Source: Shinella granuli (GTDB lineage Bacteria > Pseudomonadota > Alphaproteobacteria > Rhizobiales > Rhizobiaceae). From it: a stretch of 64,000 nucleotides of DNA. The translations under genes and the position numbers were made by a program. Where the stretch lies: assembly GCF_004341885.1 (NCBI RefSeq), contig NZ_SLVX01000014.1, positions 86,108 to 150,107 of the forward strand, written 5' to 3'. Of this stretch, positions 56,069 to 64,000 are shown piece after piece. Numbering within the stretch: the stretch's first letter is position 1; every line of letters starts with the position of its first letter. Below the pieces are notes generated by a model. It was given only the letters and a program-made list of their open reading frames with translations, did no database searches and was not told where the DNA came from.

Positions 56069-56098
56069 CCGGGTCAAGTTACTCCTCCAGCGACCCGG
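56069..56098 (-). promoter_or_regulatory. Structured leader hairpin of the purine permease gene, riboswitch candidate
   Basis: CCGGGTC (56069-56075) and GACCCGG (56092-56098) are perfectly complementary around a 16-base loop, reading GCTGGAGGAGTAACTT on the minus strand. It starts 48 bases before the permease ATG. The loop is purine-rich and close enough to the ribosome site to affect initiation. Xanthine-sensing RNAs of the NMT1 type occur before purine transport genes in alphaproteobacteria; I cannot match the consensus from memory, so this is a candidate only. Confidence 0.35.
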
Positions 56099-56319
56099 GA
56101 CCTGGCCGACGCTCCGCCATGCGAACCGCCTGCCTCGCGGATGTCTCCGCGCCCGCGCGCCGCTGTCCGCCGGAAGCCGGCCGCGGTTGATCACAGTTTC
56201 GTCATATTGCTTGTTCAAGCGGAATTACGCCAGCGGGGCATTTCCCCGGATTTTCGCGAAACTCTTTCACGATTTTCCTGACGGGCGGCCCGCTTTTCCG
56301 GGAAAGCAAGGGGATTCCG

Positions 56320-56778
56320 TCACTCGCAGACGTCGACCCATTCGCCCTTGACCAGCGTCGCCATGCGTTCGGGCGCAATGCGCACCGCCGCATTCGTCGC
56401 GCCCGCCGCCGGAACGACCTCCTCGAAGGGTTTCAGCGAGACGTCGCAATAGACAGGCACCGGGGCGGGCAGACCGAACGGGCAGACGCCGCCGACCGGG
56501 TGGGAGGTGATGGCCAGCACCTGTTCGGCATCGAGCATGCGCGGCTTTGCGGCGAAGCGGTCCTTGAACTTGCGGTTGCTGAGCCGCGCCGTGCCGGCCG
56601 CGACCAGAAGCACGATCTCCTCGCCGACACGCAGGCAGATCGTCTTGGCGATCTGTTCCGGCGCAACCCCATGCGCTGCGGCGGCAAGCGGCACGGTCGC
56701 AGAGCTTTGCTCGGTGACAAGCACCGCGATTTCGGGGGCGTTTTCGGAGAAGAAGGTACGGACGGATTCGAGCGACAT
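56320..56778 (-). CDS. YbaK/ProX family Cys/Ala-tRNA deacylase-like protein
   Basis: 152 residues, single YbaK/aaRS-editing domain. The conserved lysine lies in RKFKDRF and the glycine-rich SHPVGGVCPFGL loop near the centre is the substrate pocket. Family members remove mischarged amino acids from tRNA, usually tRNA-Pro. Which mischarged product is cleared cannot be told. It stands alone, divergent in context from the NCS2 gene leader, 72 bases before the DUF2793 gene end. Confidence 0.88.
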   Translation of the reverse strand: MSLESVRTFFSENAPEIAVLVTEQSSATVPLAAAAHGVAPEQIAKTICLRVGEEIVLLVAAGTARLSNRKFKDRFAAKPRMLDAEQVLAITSHPVGGVCPFGLPAPVPVYCDVSLKPFEEVVPAAGATNAAVRIAPERMATLVKGEWVDVCE

Positions 56779-56850
56779 GCCTTTTCATAACCAGTCCGGC
56801 GGCTCCTGCGCAAGAGCCGCCGGCAAAGCAATGCATGCTATGCTTCCGGC

Positions 56851-58248
56851 TCAGGCATAGATGCCGCCGGTCGGATTGGTGCCCGCGACGGAGCCCGGCA
56901 GGAAGGTCGCCGCCTTGCCGAAGGTGTTGATGACGCCGTTCGTTTCGGCGATGTAGCGCCCGCCGGTCGCCGTGCCTGATATCGTCGGATTGGAAAGCGC
57001 CACCGTGCCGCAGCAGCTGGCGGCGATGAACTGCGTGAAGGCCGGGTTTCCCGTCAGCGTGAAGGTGCGGTTCGCACCCGAAAGATGGCCCCTGCCGATG
57101 TTCATGTGCCGCCGGGCGCCGCCGGTGATCGTGTAGTTGTCCTCAAGCACGATCTGGCAGGGATTGTCGCAGAAGATATGGTCGGCATTCGCGCCGACCG
57201 CGCCGAACTCGACCTTGCCGAGGCGCAGGTGGACGCCGTTGCCGACCGACAGTGCATGGATCAGGTCGGTGGCGATGGCGATCCGCACGCCGGTGACCCG
57301 CACCTGGGCGCCGTTGCGGAAGCTGAGTCCGGATGTCAGCACGACCGAGGCCGGCGTCGCCTCGTTGCCCTTGATGACGAGCGTGCCGCCGCCGATCAGC
57401 GGCCGCAGGACGCTCGCACCGGCATAGGTGCCGTTGGCGATCTCGATGGTCACGTCATAGTAGGCGCAATCAAGGTTGTGCGCCTCGTCAATCGCCTTCT
57501 GGATGGTCGCAAAGGGCGCGCCCGGCGTCAGCCCGTTGTTGCCGTCGCTTCCGGTCGTTGCGACATGGTAGGTCCGGTGATCCTTCAGCTGGGGCCGGAG
57601 GCCAACGACGCCGGCGGGAAAGGTCACCTGCCCCGTCGCCGGATCGACGACCATGGCGTCATGGAAGGCAGCGCCGTCCGGGCTCACCTTGACGCGGAAG
57701 GCATCGCTGCCGGCAAGCCCCATTTCGGCGCGCCCCGACCATCCGGACTGGAAGAGCAGCGTTGCGCTATCCCCGGTGGTTGCCTTGTTGATCTTGAGCT
57801 GATGGCCGGCTCCCTCGTGGGTGAGAAGCGTGGCCGGGGCGGCGACGGCCAGGCGGTTCGTCGCATCCGCCGTGGTATTGACGCCGACCTGGCTCGGAAT
57901 GGCGACATTGACGGCGGCAAGGACCCACTCGCCCTCGTCGAAGGCGAGCAGGCGGTTTTCATCGAGGGCATAGGCGAGCCAGCCGGGGCGCGGCGTGTAG
58001 AAGGTCCAGATCCCGTCCTGCCACGCCGCCACGGCCTTTGCCTGCCCCGTCCAGGCCCCCGTGGCCGCCGCCGGCACGATATGACGCTCGCCCGGCTCGG
58101 GGATTACCGGCGGACTTGTCGCGCTGCGACTTTTGACGGCGAGGTGGAGCAGCGCATCGACGGCCCTGATGGCTTCGTTGTGGGTGACGTGTTTCTGGGC
58201 CTGAGCGGGAGTAATATAGGGGAGACCGAGATTTTCGGATGTGTCCAT
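56851..58248 (-). CDS. DUF2793 protein with beta-helix domain (phage tail or GTA-associated)
   Basis: 465 residues. The N-terminal DUF2793 (about 1-110) begins with LGLPYITPAQAQKHVTHNEA and contains TGAWTGQAKAVAAWQDGIW and TPRPGWLAYALDE. A middle segment follows, then a parallel beta-helix-like repeat domain (about 230-465) starting DGNNGLTPGAPFATIQKAID. DUF2793 proteins occur in prophages and gene transfer agents of alphaproteobacteria, probably in tail fibre or host-recognition roles. No other phage gene is in the window, so this is an orphan. The last residues, GTNPTGGIYA, occur in related tail-type proteins. Confidence 0.85.
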   Translation of the reverse strand: MDTSENLGLPYITPAQAQKHVTHNEAIRAVDALLHLAVKSRSATSPPVIPEPGERHIVPAAATGAWTGQAKAVAAWQDGIWTFYTPRPGWLAYALDENRLLAFDEGEWVLAAVNVAIPSQVGVNTTADATNRLAVAAPATLLTHEGAGHQLKINKATTGDSATLLFQSGWSGRAEMGLAGSDAFRVKVSPDGAAFHDAMVVDPATGQVTFPAGVVGLRPQLKDHRTYHVATTGSDGNNGLTPGAPFATIQKAIDEAHNLDCAYYDVTIEIANGTYAGASVLRPLIGGGTLVIKGNEATPASVVLTSGLSFRNGAQVRVTGVRIAIATDLIHALSVGNGVHLRLGKVEFGAVGANADHIFCDNPCQIVLEDNYTITGGARRHMNIGRGHLSGANRTFTLTGNPAFTQFIAASCCGTVALSNPTISGTATGGRYIAETNGVINTFGKAATFLPGSVAGTNPTGGIYA

Positions 58249-58349
58249 GGGGTGCGTTTCCAGCTTTTGTTCCTGGAGCATTATAGGGCCGCAGGATTAG
58301 GCGGGGAAAACGGGGGGTGCCGGGCAGGCGAGCCTTGGCGCCGACACCA

Positions 58350-58387
58350 AAAAGCCCCGCGACATTTGTGTCTGCGGGGCTTTTTTT
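58350..58387. terminator. Strong bidirectional terminator
   Basis: AAAAGCCCCGC (58350-58360) and GCGGGGCTTTT (58374-58384), with inner GACA/TGTC pairing, flanked by A and T runs on both sides. It separates the DUF2793 gene from the right-hand operon. Confidence 0.88.
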
Positions 58388-58394
58388 GGTATTC

Positions 58395-58408
58395 TGGTTG
58401 CGGGGGCC
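58395..58408 (-). other. 14-base match to the 3' end of an initiator tRNA (possible attachment-site scar)
   Basis: TGGTTGCGGGGGCC is the exact reverse complement of the last 14 bases, including CCA, of the E. coli-type tRNA-fMet. No acceptor, anticodon or T arm follows, so it is not a gene. Integrating elements leave such tRNA 3'-end copies at one border. The remaining sequence to 58557 holds a small hairpin (GAGACT/AGTCTC, 58419-58435) and nothing else I can support. Confidence 0.4.
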
Positions 58409-58557
58409 TGAGGACACAGAGACTTGTAAAGTCTCAGGCTTAGGCTAGCTTGTGACGACAGTTTCCCCTTTGCATCTGCGCCAGCTATTATGCACGGTGA
58501 TTTCGGCCATTCCCAGCGCTCATCGCTGAACTGGTGATGACGATCTGCGCGCCTGCT

Positions 58558-59062
58558 CTATGACAAAGGGCCAGCGACCGGCTTCCGTCTCACGAACTGA
58601 CTTACCAGCCCGCAATCGAAGCATGGAAGGTGGGACACCTGCTTGCCGGACGTAGCGCGATGCAGCGGACCGGACACGAGATCGGCGATGCTGTATCGGT
58701 CCATGAAGGTCAGGAAGGTGGCTTCGGCCGCGCCGACGATTGCGGCAAAGGCCGGAATGGTGGCGTTATGCCCGGAAAGATCGTCCCTACCTGCATGGCG
58801 CACGAGATCGGGCTGAATACGCCGCAGCACGTCACCTAGAAGAATTTCCGTTGCCGGGACAGCAAGGGCGATACCGCCACCCCGGCCTCGCTCGGCGCGC
58901 AGGAAACCTTCATGCACCAGCAGATTGACCACCTGGGCGGCATGATCCTTTGATCGTGGCCGATGCTTCCGCCGCCTGCAAGGTCGTGATCTTCCTCATC
59001 GGCGAGCGGGCGCAGGCGACAAGAATACCGATGGCGATTTCAGACTGGCGATTGAGACGCAT
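58558..59062 (-). pseudogene. Rrf2 family regulator with a one-base frameshift
   Basis: The frame from ATG 59062 reads MRLNRQSEIAIGILVACA, then MRKITTLQAAEASATIK and soon stops. Dropping one base in the run AAA at 58949-58951 continues it as DHAAQVVNLLVHEGFLRAERG, RGGGIALAVPATEILLGDVL, and on to the stop at 58558 (about 168 residues). That is a standard Rrf2 winged helix, split inside its recognition helix. The three cysteines that hold FeS in IscR or RirA are not in their usual place; a CFDC lies only near the C-terminus. It starts 17 bases after the ABC exporter gene, so it was the last gene of the iron operon. A sequencing error is the alternative. Confidence 0.7.
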
Positions 59063-59078
59063 CGGTATTCCTCACTTG

Positions 59079-60860
59079 CTATTCGCCTGCGAGCGGCGAG
59101 ACAAACGGTTTTCGGTCGTTGGCGACGGTGAAACGATCGCTGCCCTGCGCGGCATGGAGCGCGCGATAGCGTCCGCCCTCGCGCGCCAGCAGCTCCGCAT
59201 GGCTGCCCTCTTCGGCAATCCGGCCGTCTTCGACCACGACAATGCGATCCGCGTTGGCGATGGTCGCAAGCCGATGGGCGATAACCAGCGTGGTCCGGCC
59301 TTCCGACAGATCGGCGAGCGATTGCTGGATAGCGCGCTCCGTCTCGGTGTCGAGCGCCGAGGTCGCTTCATCAAGGATCAGGATCGGCGGGTTCTTCAGG
59401 AAGATGCGGGCGATGGCGAGGCGCTGCTTTTGCCCGCCGGACAGTTTGACACCGCGCTCACCGATGATCGTGTCGAGACCGGCGGGCAGCGAGGCGATCA
59501 CACCATCCAGTCTGGCGCGGCGGGCAGCTTCCGCGATCTCCGCTTCCGTGGCGTCGAGACGGCCATAGGCGATGTTCTCGCGAATGGTGCCGGCGAAGAG
59601 GAACACATCCTGTTGCACGATGCCGATATTCGAGCGCAGCGACTTGAGCGTCATATCTTTGATGTCGATGCCGTCGATGCTGATCGCACCGCCCGTCACC
59701 TCGTAGAAGCGCGGCAGCAGCGAGCATATCGTCGTCTTGCCCGCGCCGGACGGGCCGACAAAGGCAATCGTTTCTCCTGCCTTTATCGAGAGATTGAGAC
59801 CATAGAAGATAGATTTGTCCGGGCTATAGCCGAACCGAACATCGCAATAGCCGATGTCACCGTTCAGCCGTTCGGCGGAATGCGCGCCCGGTCGGTCGGC
59901 AATATCCGGCCTCGTATCGAGAAACCGTGTGTAACGCTGGAAGCCAGCGATGCCCTTCGGATAGCTTTCGATGATCGAGTTGATCTTGTCGATCGGCCGG
60001 AAGAACACGCCGACCAGAAGCAGGAAGCCGACGAAACCTCCATCGGTCAGTTCGCCCCGCACCACAAACCATGCTCCGGCCAGCATAACCACCACCTGCA
60101 CGAAGCGCATGGAGAGATAGGATAGCGACATGGATGCCGCCATGACCTTGTAGGCTTCCAGCTTGGTCGCGAGATAGTTGCGGTTGTTCTCCGCGAACAG
60201 CGCCCGCTCGTGATCCTCGTTGGTGAAGGCCTGCACCACCCGGATGCCGCCGACATTCTCCTCGATGCGGGCGTTGAACTCGCCGATCCGGCCATACAGC
60301 GCATGCGAATTGGCCGTCATGCGCTTGCCGTAAAGCGTGGTGACGACGGCCGTGACCGGAACGATAGTCGCGGTGATCAGCGCCAGAGGGACATGCACCC
60401 AGAGCATCAGCACGAACGCGCCGATCAGGGTCATCAGCGCGATGAACAGGTCTTCCGGGCCATGATGGGCGACTTCGCCGATCTCTTCGAGATCCTTGGT
60501 CAGCCTTGCGACCAGGTGGCCGGTCTTCTGGTTGTCGAAATAGCCGAAGGAGAGCTTCTGCAGATGGTCAAAGGCTTTCCTTCGCATCTCGGTCTCGATC
60601 TTCAGGCCGAGCATATGGCCCCAATAGGTGACGATGACCTGAAGGCCCGCATTGACCAGATAGATGAGAAACAGGCCGGCGGACGCCAGCGCGATCATGC
60701 CGATCTGGTTGGTTGGAAGCAGGCGGTCGATGAACAGCGTCACGGCGACGGGAAAGGCCAGTTCCAGCAGGCCCGCAGCGACGGCGCTGGAAAAGTCCAG
60801 TGCGAACAGGCCGCGATGCGGGCGGTAATAGGCGGCGAAGCGTTTCAGCAGGTCAGTCAC
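59079..60860 (-). CDS. ABC transporter, fused permease and ATPase, in a siderophore operon
   Basis: 593 residues. A six-helix membrane domain (about 15-320) is followed by an ATPase with Walker A GPSGAGKTT, signature LSGGQKQR, Walker B ILILDEATSA and VIAHRLAT. Exporter architecture. Its start overlaps the end of the FecE-type ATPase gene by 8 bases, so it belongs to the iron operon. It may export a siderophore or toxic intermediate; exporter-fold importers of siderophores (IrtAB type) also exist and are often paired with siderophore-interacting proteins, so direction is open. Confidence 0.85.
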   Translation of the reverse strand: MTDLLKRFAAYYRPHRGLFALDFSSAVAAGLLELAFPVAVTLFIDRLLPTNQIGMIALASAGLFLIYLVNAGLQVIVTYWGHMLGLKIETEMRRKAFDHLQKLSFGYFDNQKTGHLVARLTKDLEEIGEVAHHGPEDLFIALMTLIGAFVLMLWVHVPLALITATIVPVTAVVTTLYGKRMTANSHALYGRIGEFNARIEENVGGIRVVQAFTNEDHERALFAENNRNYLATKLEAYKVMAASMSLSYLSMRFVQVVVMLAGAWFVVRGELTDGGFVGFLLLVGVFFRPIDKINSIIESYPKGIAGFQRYTRFLDTRPDIADRPGAHSAERLNGDIGYCDVRFGYSPDKSIFYGLNLSIKAGETIAFVGPSGAGKTTICSLLPRFYEVTGGAISIDGIDIKDMTLKSLRSNIGIVQQDVFLFAGTIRENIAYGRLDATEAEIAEAARRARLDGVIASLPAGLDTIIGERGVKLSGGQKQRLAIARIFLKNPPILILDEATSALDTETERAIQQSLADLSEGRTTLVIAHRLATIANADRIVVVEDGRIAEEGSHAELLAREGGRYRALHAAQGSDRFTVANDRKPFVSPLAGE

Positions 60861-61713
60861 GATGCCGCTCCTTTCCCGCGCGAGCGGACGTGTCCAGATG
60901 CACGACGGGAGCTACCTGCCGACCTTTCGGGACGATCAGCGGCGTGTTGGACACCGGATCGGGGATGATGACGGACGGCAGGCCGAACACGTCTTTCACC
61001 AGTCGTTCTGTGACAATGGCCGAAGGGTTGCCTTCGGCGACGATGGCGCCGTCCTTCATGGCAATGAGATGTGAGGCATAACGGCAGGCATGGTTGAGGT
61101 CATGCAGCACGGCAACGATAGTCCGGCCTTGACGGTTCAGCTCTGCCAGCAAGTCCATAAGCTCGATCTGGTGGGCAATGTCGAGGAAGGTCGTCGGTTC
61201 GTCCAGAAGCAGGATCGGTGTTTCCTGCGCCAGAACCATCGCAATCCAGACACGCTGGCGCTGCCCGCCGGAAAGCTCATCCACGAGACGGCCTGACAGG
61301 TCCGTGACGCGGGTTGCCTCCATCGCGGCGATGACGGATTCCTCGTCGGCCTTCGACCATTGCCGGAAGAAGGACTGGTGCGGATAGCGGCCGCGTGCCA
61401 CCAGATCGGCAACGGCGATACCTTCCGGCGCGATGGACGATTGAGGCAGAAGACCGAGACGGCGGGCGACGTCCTTGGCGGAAAGATCGGAAATGCTCCT
61501 ACTGTCAAGGATGACCTGTCCAGAAGCGGGAACAAGCAGGCGCGACAGCGCACGCAACAGCGTGGACTTGCCGCAGGCGTTCGGGCCGACGATCACGGTG
61601 AAGGAGCCATCGGGCACGGCGACCGAAAGATTCCGCGAGATTGTCCGCTCGTCATAGCGCAGGGTCACATTGTCGGCGTGAAGGCGACCAAGCCCGAATT
61701 GAGAACCGGTCAT
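60853..61713 (-). CDS. Siderophore ABC transporter ATP-binding protein (FecE/FhuC type)
   Basis: 286 residues. Walker A GPNACGKST (cysteine in place of the usual Gly/Ala, as in many FecE-like proteins), signature LSGGQRQRVWIA, Walker B ILLLDEPTTFLDI and VLHDLNHA. The region LPQSSIAPEGIAVADLVARGRYPHQ is typical of iron-siderophore ATPases. It powers import through the two permeases upstream. ATG 61713 overlaps the permease stop by 4 bases. Confidence 0.92.
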   Translation of the reverse strand: MTGSQFGLGRLHADNVTLRYDERTISRNLSVAVPDGSFTVIVGPNACGKSTLLRALSRLLVPASGQVILDSRSISDLSAKDVARRLGLLPQSSIAPEGIAVADLVARGRYPHQSFFRQWSKADEESVIAAMEATRVTDLSGRLVDELSGGQRQRVWIAMVLAQETPILLLDEPTTFLDIAHQIELMDLLAELNRQGRTIVAVLHDLNHACRYASHLIAMKDGAIVAEGNPSAIVTERLVKDVFGLPSVIIPDPVSNTPLIVPKGRQVAPVVHLDTSARAGKERHRD

Positions 61714-62771
61714 TTGTGGCCCTCCCGTATCAATAACCAGATAAAATAGAGACCGCCGATACTGACCGTCATGACGCCGACGGGAAGCTGAACACCGAAG
61801 GCGTGCTGCGTGGTCCAATCGGCGGCAAGCAACAGAAGCCCGCCCGTCAGCGCTGAGGGGATCAGCGTCACACCAGAGGCACGGGTCAGCCGTTTTGCGA
61901 TCTGGGGGGCTGCCAACGCGATGAAGGAGATCGGCCCGGCCACCGCCGTCACCGTCGCCGTCAGCGCCACGCCGAGCACCATAAGCAAAAGCCGTGTGCG
62001 GTTAGCGTCGACACCGGACGCCCTTGCCGCGTCGTCGCCAATTTCGAGCTGGCGCATCGGGCGAGCGAGAAACAAAGTCAGAGGAACGACCACACAAAGC
62101 ACGATGGCGACTGGCGCAAGCTGCTCGAAACCGAGACCGTTGAGCGAACCTGCACCCCATATGGCAGCGCTCATCGCGACCTGAAGGTCAGCTTCGCGGA
62201 TCATCCATGCGTTGAAGGCCGACAGCATCGCCGCAACACCGATCCCGACCACGATCAGGCGAAAACCCTGCACGCCGCGCCGGTAGGCGAGAAGATAAAC
62301 GGCTATCGCCGTGACGATGCCGCCGATCAGTGCGCCGGCCGCCGTCTCGTAATAGCCACCGGATAGAAGCAGGATGACCATCAGCGCGCCGGTATAGGAA
62401 CCGGCCGAGAAGCCGATAATGTCGGGTGATCCAAGAGGATTGCGCGTAAGGCTCTGGAAGATCGCCCCGCTCATGGCGAGCGCGCCGCCAAGCAGGAAGG
62501 CCAGTGCAACACGCGGCAAACGCCATTCCACCACGATCATTCGTACCATGTCGTCACCCTGACCGGCGAGAGCGCCAAGCACGTCAGCCAAGGCGATTGG
62601 ATACTTGCCGCTTGCCAGCGAGAGACCGGCAATGCCGAGTGCGAGAACAGCAAGCGCAAGGCCGATGAATATGGAAAGCCGATCGAACAGGGCTGACAGA
62701 CGACCGCGGAGAACCCGCACGACATGCACGGAACGGCCGAAATTGAGATGGGACGATACGGCGGCTCTCAT
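61710..62771 (-). CDS. Iron-siderophore ABC transporter permease (FecD/FepG type)
   Basis: 353 residues of the FecCD family with about ten helices. Conserved RLPRVALAFLLGGALAMSGAIFQSLTRNPLGSPDIIGFSAG and GPISFIALAAPQIAKRL in the coupling region. It pairs with the FecC-like permease encoded immediately upstream (4-base overlaps at both ends). The substrate class, hydroxamate, catecholate or haem, is not visible. Confidence 0.92.
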   Translation of the reverse strand: MRAAVSSHLNFGRSVHVVRVLRGRLSALFDRLSIFIGLALAVLALGIAGLSLASGKYPIALADVLGALAGQGDDMVRMIVVEWRLPRVALAFLLGGALAMSGAIFQSLTRNPLGSPDIIGFSAGSYTGALMVILLLSGGYYETAAGALIGGIVTAIAVYLLAYRRGVQGFRLIVVGIGVAAMLSAFNAWMIREADLQVAMSAAIWGAGSLNGLGFEQLAPVAIVLCVVVPLTLFLARPMRQLEIGDDAARASGVDANRTRLLLMVLGVALTATVTAVAGPISFIALAAPQIAKRLTRASGVTLIPSALTGGLLLLAADWTTQHAFGVQLPVGVMTVSIGGLYFIWLLIREGHK

Positions 62772-63808
62772 AGGCCGCTCGCTTTCTTCCGCCGTGCCAG
62801 CAGGATGAGGACCGGAGCACCAATGAAGGCGGTAACGATGCCCGCTTCCAGTTCACCCGGAAACAGGATCAGGCGTCCGGCAATGTCGGCTGACAGCAGC
62901 AGCACCGGCGCATAGATCATGGTCATGGGTATGATCCGGCGCTGATCCGGGCCGGTGAACCAACGCACCACATGCGGAACCATCAGACCCACAAAACCGA
63001 TCGGACCAGCGGCAGCGGTTCCCGCTCCTGCCAGAAGGGTGACTGCAACGAGCGTCAGTATGCGGGCGCGAAAAATGTTAGCGCCGAGCGAACGGGCCAT
63101 ATCGTCGCCGAGCGCCAGCGCATTCAACGGCCGCGCAGCGATCAACGCGATCAGCAGCCCGATCCCGATGAAGGGAGCGACCGTTTCCACGACCTCCATA
63201 TCGCGTCCGGCAATCGAACCGATCGACCAGAAGCGCATGGAGTCAAAGGCCTGCGGATCGAGCAGCGTGATGGCAGATCCGATGCCACCGAGGACTGCCG
63301 ACAGGGCCACGCCTGCCAGTACAAGCCGCACCGGCGTTGCACCATCACGTCCTGTTGCCCCGAGCGCGTAAACAGCAAGGGTGACGATTACCGCCCCGAC
63401 CAGCGCGAACCACAGATAGGCTTCGATCGAATGAAAGCCGAGCAAACCGACCGCCAGCGTCACAAAGAACGCAGCACCCGCGTTCACCCCCAGTATTCCC
63501 GGATCGGCCAACGGGTTCCTCGTCGCTGCCTGGATCAGTGCACCCGACACGCCAAAGGCAGCACCGCACAGCAGACCGAGTAGAGTGCGCGGCAGGCGAT
63601 AATCAACAAGCACGATGCGGTCGAACGACCACGGATCAGCGACCAGAAGGATTTGGAGCACCCCCTCCGGCGAAATCAACCTGGTGCCAACAAGAAGGCT
63701 GATTGCCGACGCAATCATAAGCAATACCATCCCGCCAAAAAGGGCGGTCCAGGCCAACCGCTCGACTGGACGCGGCAGCGGATAAGGCGTTAAGAGTTCT
63801 CGCCTCAT
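62768..63808 (-). CDS. Iron-siderophore ABC transporter permease (FecC/FepD type)
   Basis: 346 residues, second FecCD permease. Conserved RLPRTLLGLLCGAAFGVSGALIQAATRNPLADPGILGVNAGA and GPIGFVGLMVPHVVRWF. It forms the heterodimeric channel with its neighbour. The periplasmic binding protein is not in the window and probably lies upstream, beyond position 64000, or elsewhere. Confidence 0.92.
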   Translation of the reverse strand: MRRELLTPYPLPRPVERLAWTALFGGMVLLMIASAISLLVGTRLISPEGVLQILLVADPWSFDRIVLVDYRLPRTLLGLLCGAAFGVSGALIQAATRNPLADPGILGVNAGAAFFVTLAVGLLGFHSIEAYLWFALVGAVIVTLAVYALGATGRDGATPVRLVLAGVALSAVLGGIGSAITLLDPQAFDSMRFWSIGSIAGRDMEVVETVAPFIGIGLLIALIAARPLNALALGDDMARSLGANIFRARILTLVAVTLLAGAGTAAAGPIGFVGLMVPHVVRWFTGPDQRRIIPMTMIYAPVLLLSADIAGRLILFPGELEAGIVTAFIGAPVLILLARRKKASGL

Positions 63809-64000
63809 CCGCGAGACTGACCTTCAATCCAATAGCCAATAGCCTCGATCCGGCTTTTATCGAAGCCAAGAGCATCTCTAAAATGCTTACGGCTTTGCGA
63901 CACCATCTGAGAGCGGCGGTGCAAAAGTCGGCCACGGTAGCGGCGGCATAATGCTGCTGCGGGCGGAGTAAAATCCGGCCACCTATTTCCTTTCTGCAAC
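63805..64000 (-). CDS. C-terminal fragment of a probable siderophore-interacting flavoprotein
   Basis: Partial; the start lies beyond the window. About 65 residues are visible. The last 33 (SQMVSQSRKHFRDALGF and then IEAIGYWIEG) resemble the C-terminus of ViuB/SIP ferric-siderophore reductases, where a helix leads to a GYW motif. The preceding residues (ALCRRYRGRLLHRR) do not look like that family, so a frameshift or another gene is possible. It overlaps the next permease gene by 4 bases and therefore heads or continues the same operon. Confidence 0.45.
   Translation of the reverse strand, partial: LQKGNRWPDFTPPAAALCRRYRGRLLHRRSQMVSQSRKHFRDALGFDKSRIEAIGYWIEGQSRG

Noticed and set aside
58395..58440. 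A tRNA gene on the minus strand
   Set aside because: Only the 3' 14 bases match; T arm, anticodon arm and D arm are missing.

Overview
The window looks like part of a chromosome from an alphaproteobacterium of the Rhizobiaceae (Rhizobium, Sinorhizobium or Shinella type). The evidence is high GC, gene families typical of rhizobia (BA14K protein, DUF2793 protein, membrane urate hydroxylase PuuD) and short dispersed intergenic repeats of the kind common in this family. I cannot assign a species. I see no rRNA, complete tRNA or CRISPR array.

Left part (1-14.4 kb) is mostly housekeeping. It holds a DapA-superfamily aldolase with its GntR regulator and a striking 32-bp operator; epmB-epmA divergent from efp (elongation factor P and its beta-lysylation enzymes); a PfkB-family sugar/nucleoside kinase; an SH3 periplasmic protein; a 2-hydroxyacid dehydrogenase; moeB-like and recF; a HAD phosphatase; and dnaJ and dnaK with a heat-shock-type promoter. 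Between dnaK and a class A penicillin-binding protein sits an AT-richer accessory insert (about 14.7-16.5 kb). It contains a polymorphic-toxin-like nuclease gene broken by one frameshift, an intact candidate immunity gene, and a second decayed immunity copy.

The middle (16.5-36 kb) holds PBP1A, a BA14K protein, a flippase-like membrane protein, an M20 dipeptidase, a MarR regulator, polA, an ABC exporter, a secreted GH5 glycosidase, a YigZ protein, a 1-Cys peroxiredoxin, a Gfo/Idh dehydrogenase, two aldo/keto reductases, a GNAT enzyme and a LysR regulator.

From 36 to 56 kb the genes form a catabolic region that carries guanine down to glycerate. It has an NCS2 permease, GuaD, XdhABC, PuuD, HiuH, a PuuE-UraD fusion, AllA, and then Gcl, Hyi, GlxR and a glycerate 2-kinase. 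An IclR and a LysR regulator sit in the divergent promoters. Only the allantoicase step is broken: a frameshifted C-terminal remnant of the gene lies between puuE and allA. A Phd/FitB toxin-antitoxin pair is lodged inside this region.

The right end (56.3-64 kb) has a YbaK-type tRNA deacylase, an orphan DUF2793 phage/GTA-type protein, a strong terminator next to a short sequence matching a tRNA 3' end, and then a tightly overlapped minus-strand operon for siderophore iron uptake: partial siderophore-interacting flavoprotein, two permeases, an ATPase and an ABC exporter. A frameshifted Rrf2 regulator follows it. This last block looks less GC-rich by eye and may be acquired.
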